Of a DNA stretch of 64,000 nucleotides, positions 1 through 8,032 are shown in pieces. The stretch lies in assembly GCF_900114495.1 (NCBI RefSeq), contig NZ_FOZI01000001.1, forward strand, positions 267,469 to 331,468. Reading direction: 5' to 3'. This DNA is from Dyella sp. OK004 (GTDB lineage Bacteria > Pseudomonadota > Gammaproteobacteria > Xanthomonadales > Rhodanobacteraceae). Both the position numbers and the translations under genes were made by a program. Position 1 is the first letter of the stretch, and every line of letters starts with the position of its first letter. A model generated the notes under the pieces. The model did not search any database. It saw only the letters and a program-made list of their open reading frames with translations, and was not told where the DNA came from.

Positions 1-246
1 CGCGGTCTCCGGGTATTTTGGCGCGAAGCCGGCGGCCACCAGCAGTGCATTGCGTTCGCGCAACGGCATGCCCAGGGCGTCAGCCAGCCGGGCCAGCATG
101 TCGCGACTGGGCTGGGACTTGCCGGTTTCGACGCAACTCAGATGGCGGGCCGAGACGCCGGCTTCCAATGCCAGGTCCAACTGGCTCAGGCGTCGCGATG
201 CGCGCCATTCGCGCAGCAGCGCGCCGAGCGCAGAAGCGGAGGCCAT
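1..246 (-). CDS. XRE-family HTH transcriptional regulator, 5' part
   Basis: This is the N-terminal 82 residues of a reading frame that runs off the left edge of the window. It reads MASASALGALLREWR and then a classical XRE/Cro helix-turn-helix at about residues 8-62, with SQLDLALEAGVSARHLS as turn and recognition helix and VETGKSQPSRDML after it. Proteins with this start are usually about 260-280 residues with a C-terminal MmyB-like ligand domain, which would lie outside the window. The ATG at 246 was chosen; an in-frame GTG at 279 would add eleven residues and is a real alternative. The target genes cannot be told from the sequence. It is divergent from the hydrolase-like gene at 439, which is a plausible but unproven target. 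Confidence 0.8.
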   Translation of the reverse strand, partial: MASASALGALLREWRASRRLSQLDLALEAGVSARHLSCVETGKSQPSRDMLARLADALGMPLRERNALLVAAGFAPKYPETA

Positions 247-438
247 GGCATTCGATACGGGAGCGTGGGCGCGGTTCACGGCGAGAGCATACGGCGGGCC
301 GCTGTCGAAAAACCATGACCTGTGAGATCAAGCCGTCATGACCTGGGACGTCATTGCGGCCATGCCCTCGGGCGCGAATGATCGGCCCCGCTCCCTCGCG
401 CTCATCCCCACTCATTACCCCGCCAACAAGGACATACC

Positions 439-1422
439 ATGCAACGCAGACAGTTCCTTGGCATCGCCGCCGGTACCCTGGCCGCCGGTGTGCTCGCCGG
501 CTGCGCTCCCCGCGCCGCGCGCCAGCTGACGGCCGGCGCCGCAACCCGCCCCACCGACGTGGCCACGTTCAATGCAGCTCGCCGCTTCGCCAGCACGCGC
601 TTCGGTGAGATCGCCTACGTAGAGCGCGGCAGCGGCCAGGCCGCACTGTTCCTGCACGGCTTCCCGCTCAACAGCTATCAGTGGCGCGGCGCGCTGGACC
701 GGCTCTCGCCCTACCGCCGTTGCGTGGCGCCGGATTCGCTTGGCCTGGGCTTCACGCGCCCCGCTCCAGGCCAAAGCGTAACGCCGGCCGACCAGGTGGA
801 CATGCTGTCCACGCTGCTCGATCAACTGGGCATCGATAGCGTGGATCTGGTTGCCAGTGACAGCGGTGGCGCCGTTGCGCAGCTCTTCATGACACGCCAT
901 CCAGCACGCGTGCGCACCGTGCTGCTCACCAACTGCGATGTGGAGCCGGACAGCCCGCCACCTGCGGTACTGCCCGTGCTCGAGGCAGCGCGCCGCGGCC
1001 GCTTTGCCGACGAATGGCTGGTGCCCTCGGCGACCGACAAGACCTTCGCCCGCTCGCCCAAAGGCCTGGGCGGTGCGACGTTCACCTATCCCGAGCGGAT
1101 GGCGGACGACACGTTCGACATGTACCTCGGCCCGCTGGTCGCCACGCCCGAACGCAAGGCGCTCTGCGATGCCTACGCCCTCGGCCTTACGCCCAACCCG
1201 CTGGCCGGCGTCGAACCGCTGCTTAAAAAGAGCACCATTCCCACCCGCATCATCTGGGGCACCGGCGACACCATCTTCGCCGCCGCCGATCCAGACTACC
1301 TCGACAAAATCCTTCCCGGTTCGCGCGGCGTGCGTCGTATCGAAGGCGCGAAGCTTTTCTTCCCGGAAGAGTTTCCGGATGTGATCGCGGAGGAAGCGAA
1401 GCGGCTGTGGGGTGTGGGTTGA
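439..1422 (+). CDS. Exported alpha/beta-hydrolase fold protein (haloalkane dehalogenase-like, catalytic His apparently lost)
   Basis: The 327-residue protein has a twin-arginine start (RRQFLGIAAG) running into a lipobox-like LAGC at residues 19-22, so it is probably Tat-exported and perhaps lipid-anchored. The alpha/beta-hydrolase core shows the oxyanion motif HGFP near residue 73 and a nucleophile elbow ASDSGG with Asp141 in the nucleophile position, as in dehalogenases and epoxide hydrolases rather than serine esterases. Near the C-terminus, where the family normally has G-A-G-H-F followed by an acidic pair, the sequence reads GAKLFFPEE, so the catalytic His position appears to be Leu. AAGGAC precedes the ATG. 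A strong hairpin terminator follows at 1445. Substrate and activity are unknown. Confidence 0.82.
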   Translation: MQRRQFLGIAAGTLAAGVLAGCAPRAARQLTAGAATRPTDVATFNAARRFASTRFGEIAYVERGSGQAALFLHGFPLNSYQWRGALDRLSPYRRCVAPDSLGLGFTRPAPGQSVTPADQVDMLSTLLDQLGIDSVDLVASDSGGAVAQLFMTRHPARVRTVLLTNCDVEPDSPPPAVLPVLEAARRGRFADEWLVPSATDKTFARSPKGLGGATFTYPERMADDTFDMYLGPLVATPERKALCDAYALGLTPNPLAGVEPLLKKSTIPTRIIWGTGDTIFAAADPDYLDKILPGSRGVRRIEGAKLFFPEEFPDVIAEEAKRLWGVG

Positions 1423-1444
1423 ACGCCACGATATAGATCCACGT

Positions 1445-1475
1445 GGGCGGCCGCTGATGGCCGCCCATTTCTTTA
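1445..1475 (+). terminator. Rho-independent terminator after the hydrolase-like gene
   Basis: Perfect 8-bp inverted repeat GGGCGGCC / GGCCGCCC (1445-1452 and 1459-1466) with a 6-nt loop, followed by ATTTCTTTAT. Confidence 0.75.
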
Positions 1476-1544
1476 TGCGATCTATACAGCGGAACACCAC
1501 GAGCGGCATCGCTTCTTTACGCCCGTCCGCGCAACCATGGCGCC

Positions 1545-1817
1545 ATGAAATCTCCATCTCTCTCGACGATCAGGCATCTCCATCGCGCGTTGTGCTGGAC
1601 TGGACTGATCGTGGCGGCGATGTTGTTCGATGTCGCCTTGGTCCACTTGAACCAACCGTCACCGGCTAGCAACCCGATGAGTGGACAAGCATCCACCATG
1701 GTTCGACACGATGTCGGACAAGACAGCGCCGCTGCCGGTCCGTGGCGTGGACTGGCCGTCGGTTCGATCTATCTTTGCTTCGTTGCCGTAGGAAGGCTTT
1801 CACGTCGCAGGCGTTGA
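1545..1817 (+). CDS. Small hypothetical membrane protein (90 aa)
   Basis: A 90-residue frame with two hydrophobic segments, about residues 15-34 and 69-84, and a basic C-terminal tail (RLSRRRR). The hydrophobic layout suggests a small inner-membrane protein. No family is recognised and no strong ribosome-binding site is visible before the ATG, so it may not be a gene. It lies between the hydrolase terminator and the terminator of the TonB receptor on the other strand. Confidence 0.4.
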   Translation: MKSPSLSTIRHLHRALCWTGLIVAAMLFDVALVHLNQPSPASNPMSGQASTMVRHDVGQDSAAAGPWRGLAVGSIYLCFVAVGRLSRRRR

Positions 1818-1850
1818 TCGCCAGGCAAAGAACGCACACCCACAAAAGAT

Positions 1851-1886
1851 GACGGCAAGAAACAGCCTGGTCTGTTTCTTGCCGTC
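1851..1886 (-). terminator. Strong hairpin terminator of the TonB-receptor gene
   Basis: Perfect 15-bp inverted repeat (1851-1865 with 1872-1886, 6-nt loop). Read on the minus strand it is followed by ATCTTTTG. It lies about 115 bp beyond the stop codon of the receptor at 2001. Confidence 0.7.
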
Positions 1887-2000
1887 GGCGGAGCTGCCTT
1901 ACCTGCCGGCAGGGAGGGGCTGGCCAGGTGTGGTCGGCAAGCTCCTTCAATGCCGCCGCGAGGGGTAGCGGCGGCGGTGTACCCCAGGGTTGCGCGCCGG

Positions 2001-4712
2001 TCAGAGTTTGAAGTTCACCCCTACCGCGTAAGTGCGGCCGTTCTTGTACATACCGATGGGTGCGTACTTCACCTGGTTGTACCAGTAGTACGTGGAGTCG
2101 AGCAGGTTGGTGGCGCTGAAGGTCAGGCCCATCCAGTCGTTGACCTGATAGCTGGCGGTGACGTCGAGCTGTTTGTACTGGTCGGAGAACACGTCGGAGT
2201 TGAGCCGCCCGACTTGGGTGAAGTACGGCGTGCGCCAGCTGTAGTTGACGCGGAACAGCCACGGCCCTTTCTCGAAATACGGAATCAGGTTGAACGTGTT
2301 CTTGGACAGGAACGGCATGTTCAGCCCCGGACTGGTGCTGGCATGGCTGTAGGTGTAGTTGGTCTGCACACCGAAGCCGTAGCCCAAGTCCTGCTGGTAC
2401 ATCAGCGAGATGCCACGCACCTTCGCATTGCTGGCGTTCACCGGCGAGGTGATGCTGTAGGTGTTGGTCTGCCCGGTGGTGGTGTCGAGCATCACGCGAT
2501 CGGTGGTGGTGTTGACGATGTAGGTGCCGATCTTTCGATAGAACACTTCGGTCGACAGCAGACTGGATGGTGCGAAATACCATTCGCCGGCCAGGTCGAA
2601 GTTGGTCGACTGGTAAGGCTTGAGGTTGGGGTTGCCAGCGCTGCCGGTGAAGTTGCCGCCAGTGCCGCTGAGCGATACCGAGCCTGCGAGGTCGGCGTAG
2701 CGCGGCCGCGCGATCACCTTCGACACACCGAAGCGCAGCACTTTGGACTCGTCGACGTCGTAGGCGATGTTGAAGCTGGGTAGCGGCTTGTAATAGTGCG
2801 TCTTGCCTTCGACCAGTTGGTACGGGCTACCGTCATTGCTCTGGTAGTAGCGCGACTTGTCCATGGTGTCGACATAGCGCACACCGAAGTTGCCGCGCAG
2901 GCCGTTCGATTCGAAGTTGAACTGCGCGTAGAGGTCCTTGGTGATTTCCTTGACGCCGAAAGTGCTCGGGTAATCGATGTTGTACGGCCCCTGGGGCTGC
3001 GATTTCAGATAGCCCTGGACTGAACCGAGATTGGCGGTCGGCCAGTTGGTGAGATCGCCGCTCGCGTTCAAGCCGTCGAAGAGACCGCTGGGCGTGCCGC
3101 CGGGATTGAACTGGCTGAGGCTGATCGCATCGGTGGTGTTGATGCGGTTGCCGCGCGAGTTCTGGCCGTTGTCGTGATTGATGTACTTCACACCCATCTG
3201 CACCTGATTGATCGGCCCCCAATCCAGGTCGCGACTGGCGTCGAACTGCGCGTACTTCTCGCGATCCTTGGTCACTGAGTAGTAGATGCCGCCAGCCTGG
3301 TATTTGCCGTCGATGCTCGCGCCCGGTGCGGAGCCGGCAGGCGAGGCAGCCAGGCCCCAGTTGCCGGCGCTGCCGTTCTGATAATTGACGGCGGTGTTCC
3401 TGCCGTCATAACTGAAGTCATAACCGCCCGACTGCAGCAGGTACTTCATCAGGTACTCGGGGTCCTTGCCGCCGGTGGCGCTGGTGTAACCGACCTGGCT
3501 GGTCAGCACCCACTTGTCGCCGTTGTAGTCGTGGCGCAGGTTGATGCTCTTGGTGGTGACGGTCGACTTGCGATAGTTGGCATCAAGCTCGGCATAAGGC
3601 TGGCCGGTCGCCGATGAAACCGTGCCCTGGGTGATGTAGCCGTTGTTCTGCGTAAGACTAGTGATCTTACCCAGGTCGCCGCAGCCCGGACAGACATAGC
3701 GCGATTCGCTGTAGTTGTTGTACTTGCCCTTGATGTACAGGCCGGTGAGGTTGAATTCGTTCTTGTCGTCCGGCCGCCACTGCAGCGCCGATTGGATGCC
3801 GTTGCGCTCGCGGGTCTGCTGGAAATACGCGCTGTTGATGCCCACCGGCACCTTGTCGGTAGCGACATTGCCGCTGCCACTCACGCTGGCCGTACTCGGA
3901 ATACCCGCGCCGGTGGTATAGCCGAAGAACTCGATGCCGGCGCGCGACAGGTCGGCCTTGTCGTGCGTGATCGAGGTGAGGAAACCGAAATCCCCATCCT
4001 TGTTCTTCCAGCTCCACAACACCGAGCCGCGCGGATTGCCGTCTTTGGAGCGGTCGTTGTAGTTGTAGCCAAGCGAGCCGCGCAGCGTGTTGGCCGGCAA
4101 GTCGAGCGGCTTGCGCGTGTGGATGATCACGGTGCCGCCGATGCTGCCTTCGTCGATGCGCGCCTCGGGCGATTTATAGACTTCCATCGCACCGATGACC
4201 TCGGGCGACAGCAAGGTGTAGTTGAAGGTGCGGCCGCTGGTGTCGGTGGGGTTGCCGCCCCAGTCGCCGGAAGCGATGGTCTGCCCGTTGAGCAGCGCGC
4301 GGTTCAATGCCGGATCGGTGCCGTTGATGCTGACCTTCTCACCCTCGCCGAACTGGCGGTCCACCGTGATGCCCGGCAAATGCGCTAACGATTCGGCGGC
4401 ATTGGTATCCGGGAATTTGCCGATGTCCTCGGCGCTGATCGCATCGACCACGGCATTGGCGTTGCGCTTGATGTCGATCGCCTTGTCCAGGCTGGCGCGA
4501 TAGCCCGACACGGTGACAGTCGCCAGCGTGCTGGCGCTCTTGTTGTCGGCGGCCTTGCGCGACTTGCCCGTTGTGTCTTTCGCGTCGCCGGAGGCGCCGC
4601 CCTGACTATCCGAAACCGAACCCGCGGCCTGCTGTGCGAGTACGCCGCCGGTGAAGGCCACCATGGAGGTGGCAAGCGTCAGTCTGATGATCTTGGCTAA
4701 ACAGTGATTCAT
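2001..4712 (-). CDS. TonB-dependent outer-membrane receptor (Xanthomonas/Caulobacter type)
   Basis: A 903-residue outer-membrane receptor that should import a bulky substrate with TonB energy. It has a Sec signal peptide ending near VLAQQA, a Ser/Lys-rich linker, a TonB-box-like ATVTVSGYRASLD stretch, and a plug domain starting with ISAEDIGKFPDTNAAESL and PGITVDRQFGEGE, a signature of the large TIGR01782-type receptors. A 22-strand barrel follows, ending in the terminal aromatic/hydrophobic strand VGVNFKL. The ATG at 4712 is preceded by GAGGGTGG. Receptors of this class often take up oligosaccharides, but no carbohydrate genes lie beside it, so the ligand is open. Upstream is a long gene-free region with possible control sites. 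Confidence 0.9.
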   Translation of the reverse strand: MNHCLAKIIRLTLATSMVAFTGGVLAQQAAGSVSDSQGGASGDAKDTTGKSRKAADNKSASTLATVTVSGYRASLDKAIDIKRNANAVVDAISAEDIGKFPDTNAAESLAHLPGITVDRQFGEGEKVSINGTDPALNRALLNGQTIASGDWGGNPTDTSGRTFNYTLLSPEVIGAMEVYKSPEARIDEGSIGGTVIIHTRKPLDLPANTLRGSLGYNYNDRSKDGNPRGSVLWSWKNKDGDFGFLTSITHDKADLSRAGIEFFGYTTGAGIPSTASVSGSGNVATDKVPVGINSAYFQQTRERNGIQSALQWRPDDKNEFNLTGLYIKGKYNNYSESRYVCPGCGDLGKITSLTQNNGYITQGTVSSATGQPYAELDANYRKSTVTTKSINLRHDYNGDKWVLTSQVGYTSATGGKDPEYLMKYLLQSGGYDFSYDGRNTAVNYQNGSAGNWGLAASPAGSAPGASIDGKYQAGGIYYSVTKDREKYAQFDASRDLDWGPINQVQMGVKYINHDNGQNSRGNRINTTDAISLSQFNPGGTPSGLFDGLNASGDLTNWPTANLGSVQGYLKSQPQGPYNIDYPSTFGVKEITKDLYAQFNFESNGLRGNFGVRYVDTMDKSRYYQSNDGSPYQLVEGKTHYYKPLPSFNIAYDVDESKVLRFGVSKVIARPRYADLAGSVSLSGTGGNFTGSAGNPNLKPYQSTNFDLAGEWYFAPSSLLSTEVFYRKIGTYIVNTTTDRVMLDTTTGQTNTYSITSPVNASNAKVRGISLMYQQDLGYGFGVQTNYTYSHASTSPGLNMPFLSKNTFNLIPYFEKGPWLFRVNYSWRTPYFTQVGRLNSDVFSDQYKQLDVTASYQVNDWMGLTFSATNLLDSTYYWYNQVKYAPIGMYKNGRTYAVGVNFKL

Positions 4713-5397
4713 TAACCCACCCTCATGAGCTAAAGGACGGACAGTCGTGGCGTGTGTGGACTTCGCCTGAGCGGCCGGCGACCGAGCGTTTGGATCGATC
4801 CATATTTCGAGTGATTTGTTCGGTGACTGCGCGCTAGCGGCGTGATGCCTCCTGGGTTACGGGTTCGGCGGACGGAATGTCCGCGCATAGGTCCAGCGGA
4901 TGGGCGCAAATACCGGCACCCCGCCCTGGTAGCAGGGCAAACGCGGTGTCCGAATGGGTTGGCGCCTGTCACAAAGGGAGAGCTGGCCCCTCCCCTGTCA
5001 TCACCAGCAAGTCATTCCGTCACGAATGTTTACTGGCGAATTCATATTTCATACTTGTTTAGATCGAGACAAGTAGCGCTGCAACAGGAATCTTTCCTAT
5101 CACACGGGCATTGTGAGTTTATCTATGAATTCAATGCTTATTTGTGCACAATTTTTTCTGGCGCAAAAAACCGCAATGGCTACTGCGAAAAAACGGAATG
5201 CTCCAGCTCGCAGAGGGCGACTGGGAGCGGGAGTCCTTGGTTCACGCTCATTCGGTAGGGGTGTTTCGACCTGGCCGCTTATGCAGCGGGCATTCCGCCT
5301 CGCTGCATAAGCGGCCAGGTCGAGACAACTCAACAATTGTCGCAAACACAAAGAACAACCCTCAGCGCCTCCCGGCGCGAAAATCTTGAACAGACTC
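4713..5397. other. Gene-free region upstream of the TonB receptor
   Basis: About 685 bp between the receptor start and the stop of the diguanylate cyclase, both on the minus strand. No convincing gene was seen. It holds a 12-bp perfect palindrome TGGATCGATCCA at 4791-4802, about 80 bp upstream of the receptor ATG, which could be an operator. A relatively AT-rich stretch lies at about 5020-5180 and a long hairpin at 5266-5323. Short frames here look random. Confidence 0.5.
5266..5323. repeat. 23-bp perfect inverted repeat (long hairpin)
   Basis: The arm at 5266-5288 (TCGACCTGGCCGCTTATGCA...) is exactly complementary to 5301-5323, with a 12-nt loop. No T-run follows on either strand, so it is not an ordinary terminator. 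It sits 75 bp past the end of the diguanylate cyclase gene. Confidence 0.8.
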
Positions 5398-6573
5398 TCA
5401 GGCGAAGCTCACCACCTCGTCGCGGCTCCCTACCCACTCCACCCGGTTTCGTCCCAACTTCTTGGCGCGGTACAGCGCCGCATCCGCCGCGCTCACCAGC
5501 GCGTCGAACTCCAGCCCCGCTGCCCCTGCCACGCCCACGCTGGTGGTGACCGGAATGCTATGCGTGCCGAACTGCGCTGGCGTGGCGGCGACGCAAGCGC
5601 GCATATCCTCCGCCACCACGATGGCCTGCGCCGCATCGATTGCGGGCAACACCACCAGGAATTCCTCGCCGCCATAGCGCGCCAGTAACGCACCGTCGGG
5701 CAGATGGATGCCGCGCATCAGGCGCACGAAGTGCTGCAGCACCTCGTCGCCCGCCGCGTGTCCCCAGCTATCGTTGATGACTTTGAAGCCATCCAGGTCG
5801 AGCAGCAGCACCGAGGATGTCTCGCCACGCACACGACAGGCATCCACGGCACGGCGCCCTTCGTCGATCACCGCCCTACGGTTGGGCAGCCCGGTCATGC
5901 CGTCTGTGCGGGCCATGCTGCGCAGGTCCAGCGTCAGCCGCTGCGCCAGCATCAGGGTGAACCCGGTGCTCAACAGGAAAGTGCAGACAATGCCGAACAG
6001 ATAATTGGCCGAGACCAACTGAGTCGCCAGCAACACCTGCGACTCCGTGCCCGGCGCCAGCATCACCGCCGAGCGCAAAAAGTAGAACGCCATGTCGGCG
6101 CAAAAGATGGTGGCGGTGAAGGCACAGGTGTTGCGCAGATCTCGAGGCGAACGCCGCAACAGCACCCAGATCATCCATACATCCCACACCACACTCTTGG
6201 CGCCGAATACCAGCGCCTCGAACAGTTGCGCGGGTGGCTCCAGCACAAACACCAGCTGTATCACCAGGAATACGGCCACCAGCAACATTGGCCAGCGCCA
6301 GCGCAGCGGGTAGCGCACATGCACCGCGATACCCATCAGCATCAGCGCATTCGACAGCGCAATCAGCCCGCTGCCGACGACGGCTGATAGCAGACTCTGC
6401 TTCTCATCCAGCCCCTGCGCCAGGGCCGCCGCGGTCAATACCCAGAAACCCGCCGCCCAGATGGGCAAGGCTGGCATACCGCGCAGGACCATGCCGAGCA
6501 GGGTGAAGCTCAGCGAGATGGTGGCGCCGACAGCGAGCCCCATGATGCCGAGCGTGAATAGGTCGAGATGCAT
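5398..6573 (-). CDS. Membrane-anchored diguanylate cyclase (GGDEF)
   Basis: About 391 residues. The N-terminal half consists of six to seven hydrophobic helices, an integral membrane sensor region with no recognised ligand domain. The C-terminal half is a GGDEF domain with ARTDGMTGLPNRRA, the substrate-binding DLDGFKVINDSWGHAAGD segment, and the catalytic GGEEF motif at about residue 303. It should make cyclic di-GMP from two GTP at the inner membrane. The usual RxxD inhibitory site five residues before GGEEF appears absent. The start at 6573 is chosen because AGGGG precedes that ATG at proper distance; an in-frame ATG sits at 6621. It diverges from the amidase gene. Confidence 0.9.
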   Translation of the reverse strand: MHLDLFTLGIMGLAVGATISLSFTLLGMVLRGMPALPIWAAGFWVLTAAALAQGLDEKQSLLSAVVGSGLIALSNALMLMGIAVHVRYPLRWRWPMLLVAVFLVIQLVFVLEPPAQLFEALVFGAKSVVWDVWMIWVLLRRSPRDLRNTCAFTATIFCADMAFYFLRSAVMLAPGTESQVLLATQLVSANYLFGIVCTFLLSTGFTLMLAQRLTLDLRSMARTDGMTGLPNRRAVIDEGRRAVDACRVRGETSSVLLLDLDGFKVINDSWGHAAGDEVLQHFVRLMRGIHLPDGALLARYGGEEFLVVLPAIDAAQAIVVAEDMRACVAATPAQFGTHSIPVTTSVGVAGAAGLEFDALVSAADAALYRAKKLGRNRVEWVGSRDEVVSFA

Positions 6574-6645
6574 TGCTACCCCTGCGTACCGCTTGGGTAC
6601 CCCCGGTGAGGATGTCGCCATTATTGACTATCGGCCGGCCAGCAG

Positions 6646-7545
6646 TTGACTGAAATGGCTTTCAGAACCAGTGACGTCGCAGCCGGCCGCGCCACTCGCC
6701 TTGACGCCGCCCTCGACGATGCGGCAGGTTCAGCCCTGCTCCGTTCGCCATCAGGGATCGCCTTGCCACTCTCCGCGCCCGGATACTGGCGCCAGCTCCG
6801 CGCTGCCCGCCACCTCTTGCTGCTATGGCCGCTCGTCTGGCTGGCTGCCTGCGCCCCAGTGCCCACACGCAATCCGATGGCGCATTGGGTCGAATCACCC
6901 AATCACGACATCCGCCGGCCGGTGTTGATCGTGCTGCACTTCACCAACCAGCGTTCGGTGAAGCAGAGCCTGGAAACCCTGCGCACCGCCAACAGCGGCG
7001 GCCCGGTCAGCGCGCACTATCTGATCGGCGAAGACGGCGGCATCTATCAACTGGTGGCCGACGAACAGCGCGCCTGGCACGCCGGGCCGGGACACTGGGG
7101 CACCATCACCGACGTCAACTCCGCCTCGATCGGCATCGAACTCGACAACCACGGCGACGCACCCTTCGCCGCCGCGCAGATCGACAGCCTATTGCGCCTG
7201 CTCGGCGACCTCACTACGCGGCTGCGCATTCCGCGCACGCAGATCATCGGCCACGAAGACCTCGCGCCCGGCCGCAAGGACGATCCCGGCCCGCTGTTCC
7301 CGTGGAAGCGCCTTGCCGACGCGGGCTACGGACTGTGGCCGCAAGGTCCGCTGGTCGATCCGCCGCTGGGCTTCGATCCGTGGATGGCGCTCGGGCTGGT
7401 GGGCTACCCGCTCGACGACCGCAAGGCGACGGTGCGCTCGTTCCATCACCACTTCCGCGGCATGGATGGCGATGCGCTCGATGCCGACGACATGCGCGTG
7501 CTGTACGCGCTGGCCAAGCAGCTAGGCGCCACGCAGGCGCCTTAA
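6646..7545 (+). CDS. N-acetylmuramoyl-L-alanine amidase, AmpD/AmiD type, likely lipoprotein
   Basis: An Amidase_2 (PGRP-like) zinc amidase that cleaves the MurNAc-L-Ala bond in peptidoglycan or muropeptides. The zinc and catalytic residues fit: His in VLHFTNQ, and the HEDLAPGRKDDPGP block with His, Lys and Asp as in AmpD. A hydrophobic stretch ending VWLAACAP with Cys69 looks like a lipobox, which argues for an envelope enzyme like AmiD rather than cytosolic AmpD. The ATG start at 6646 puts about 50 non-signal residues before that helix. A TTG at 6763 preceded by AGGGA would give a normal lipoprotein signal and may be the true start. The region after residue 210 resembles the AmiD peptidoglycan-binding extension. 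Confidence 0.85.
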   Translation: MTEMAFRTSDVAAGRATRLDAALDDAAGSALLRSPSGIALPLSAPGYWRQLRAARHLLLLWPLVWLAACAPVPTRNPMAHWVESPNHDIRRPVLIVLHFTNQRSVKQSLETLRTANSGGPVSAHYLIGEDGGIYQLVADEQRAWHAGPGHWGTITDVNSASIGIELDNHGDAPFAAAQIDSLLRLLGDLTTRLRIPRTQIIGHEDLAPGRKDDPGPLFPWKRLADAGYGLWPQGPLVDPPLGFDPWMALGLVGYPLDDRKATVRSFHHHFRGMDGDALDADDMRVLYALAKQLGATQAP

Positions 7546-7555
7546 ATACGGAAGC

Positions 7556-7960
7556 TCAGCTTTCTCCGCGCGCGCTGGTGATCTCGGCGCCTTCGCGCAT
7601 CGCCTTGGTCACCGGCGTATTTGCAACGATCTCCAGCAGCCGCTGCCACTGCTCGTCGCTCAACGGCTGATCCGAATGCAGCACGCGATGGATATGGATC
7701 TTGCCGTCGTCGTCGCGCGTCAGATTCAGCTCCGCGCGGAACTCGCCAAGATTCCAGCCCTTGCGCTGCGCATACATGCGCAGGGTGATCGCGGTGCAGG
7801 CAGCGAGCGAAGCGATATAGAGATCGAACGGCGCCGGCCCCGCACCCTGCCCGCCCAACACTTTCGGCTCGTCCGTATCCAGCGAGAAGTGGCCGGCGCG
7901 GATGTGGTGCAGATAGTCGGCGTCGGTGGATACGATGTTGGCGGAGGAAAGGCGTGGCAT
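7556..7960 (-). CDS. OsmC-family protein
   Basis: A 134-residue OsmC/Ohr-fold protein. Members of this family reduce organic or inorganic hydroperoxides through a pair of cysteines. The first Cys is present in the LAACTAITLRMYAQRKGW helix. Where the second is normally found (family pattern CPVxK) the sequence reads ANTPVTK, and there is no other cysteine. Activity as a classical two-Cys peroxidase is therefore doubtful; several OsmC subfamilies share this change. The N-terminal glycine-rich GGQGAGPAPFDLYIASL segment is typical. It converges tail to tail with the amidase 10 bp away. Confidence 0.88.
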   Translation of the reverse strand: MPRLSSANIVSTDADYLHHIRAGHFSLDTDEPKVLGGQGAGPAPFDLYIASLAACTAITLRMYAQRKGWNLGEFRAELNLTRDDDGKIHIHRVLHSDQPLSDEQWQRLLEIVANTPVTKAMREGAEITSARGES

Positions 7961-8032
7961 GACGGTTAGCTCCAGGCTGCAATCACCGCGATCCTATACA
8001 AACCCGGTGGTGATCGTCTTACCCGAAAGTGT

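Noticed and set aside
4842-5258. 138-residue plus-strand frame upstream of the TonB receptor
   Set aside because: No ribosome-binding site, no coding-like composition, crosses an AT-rich control region.
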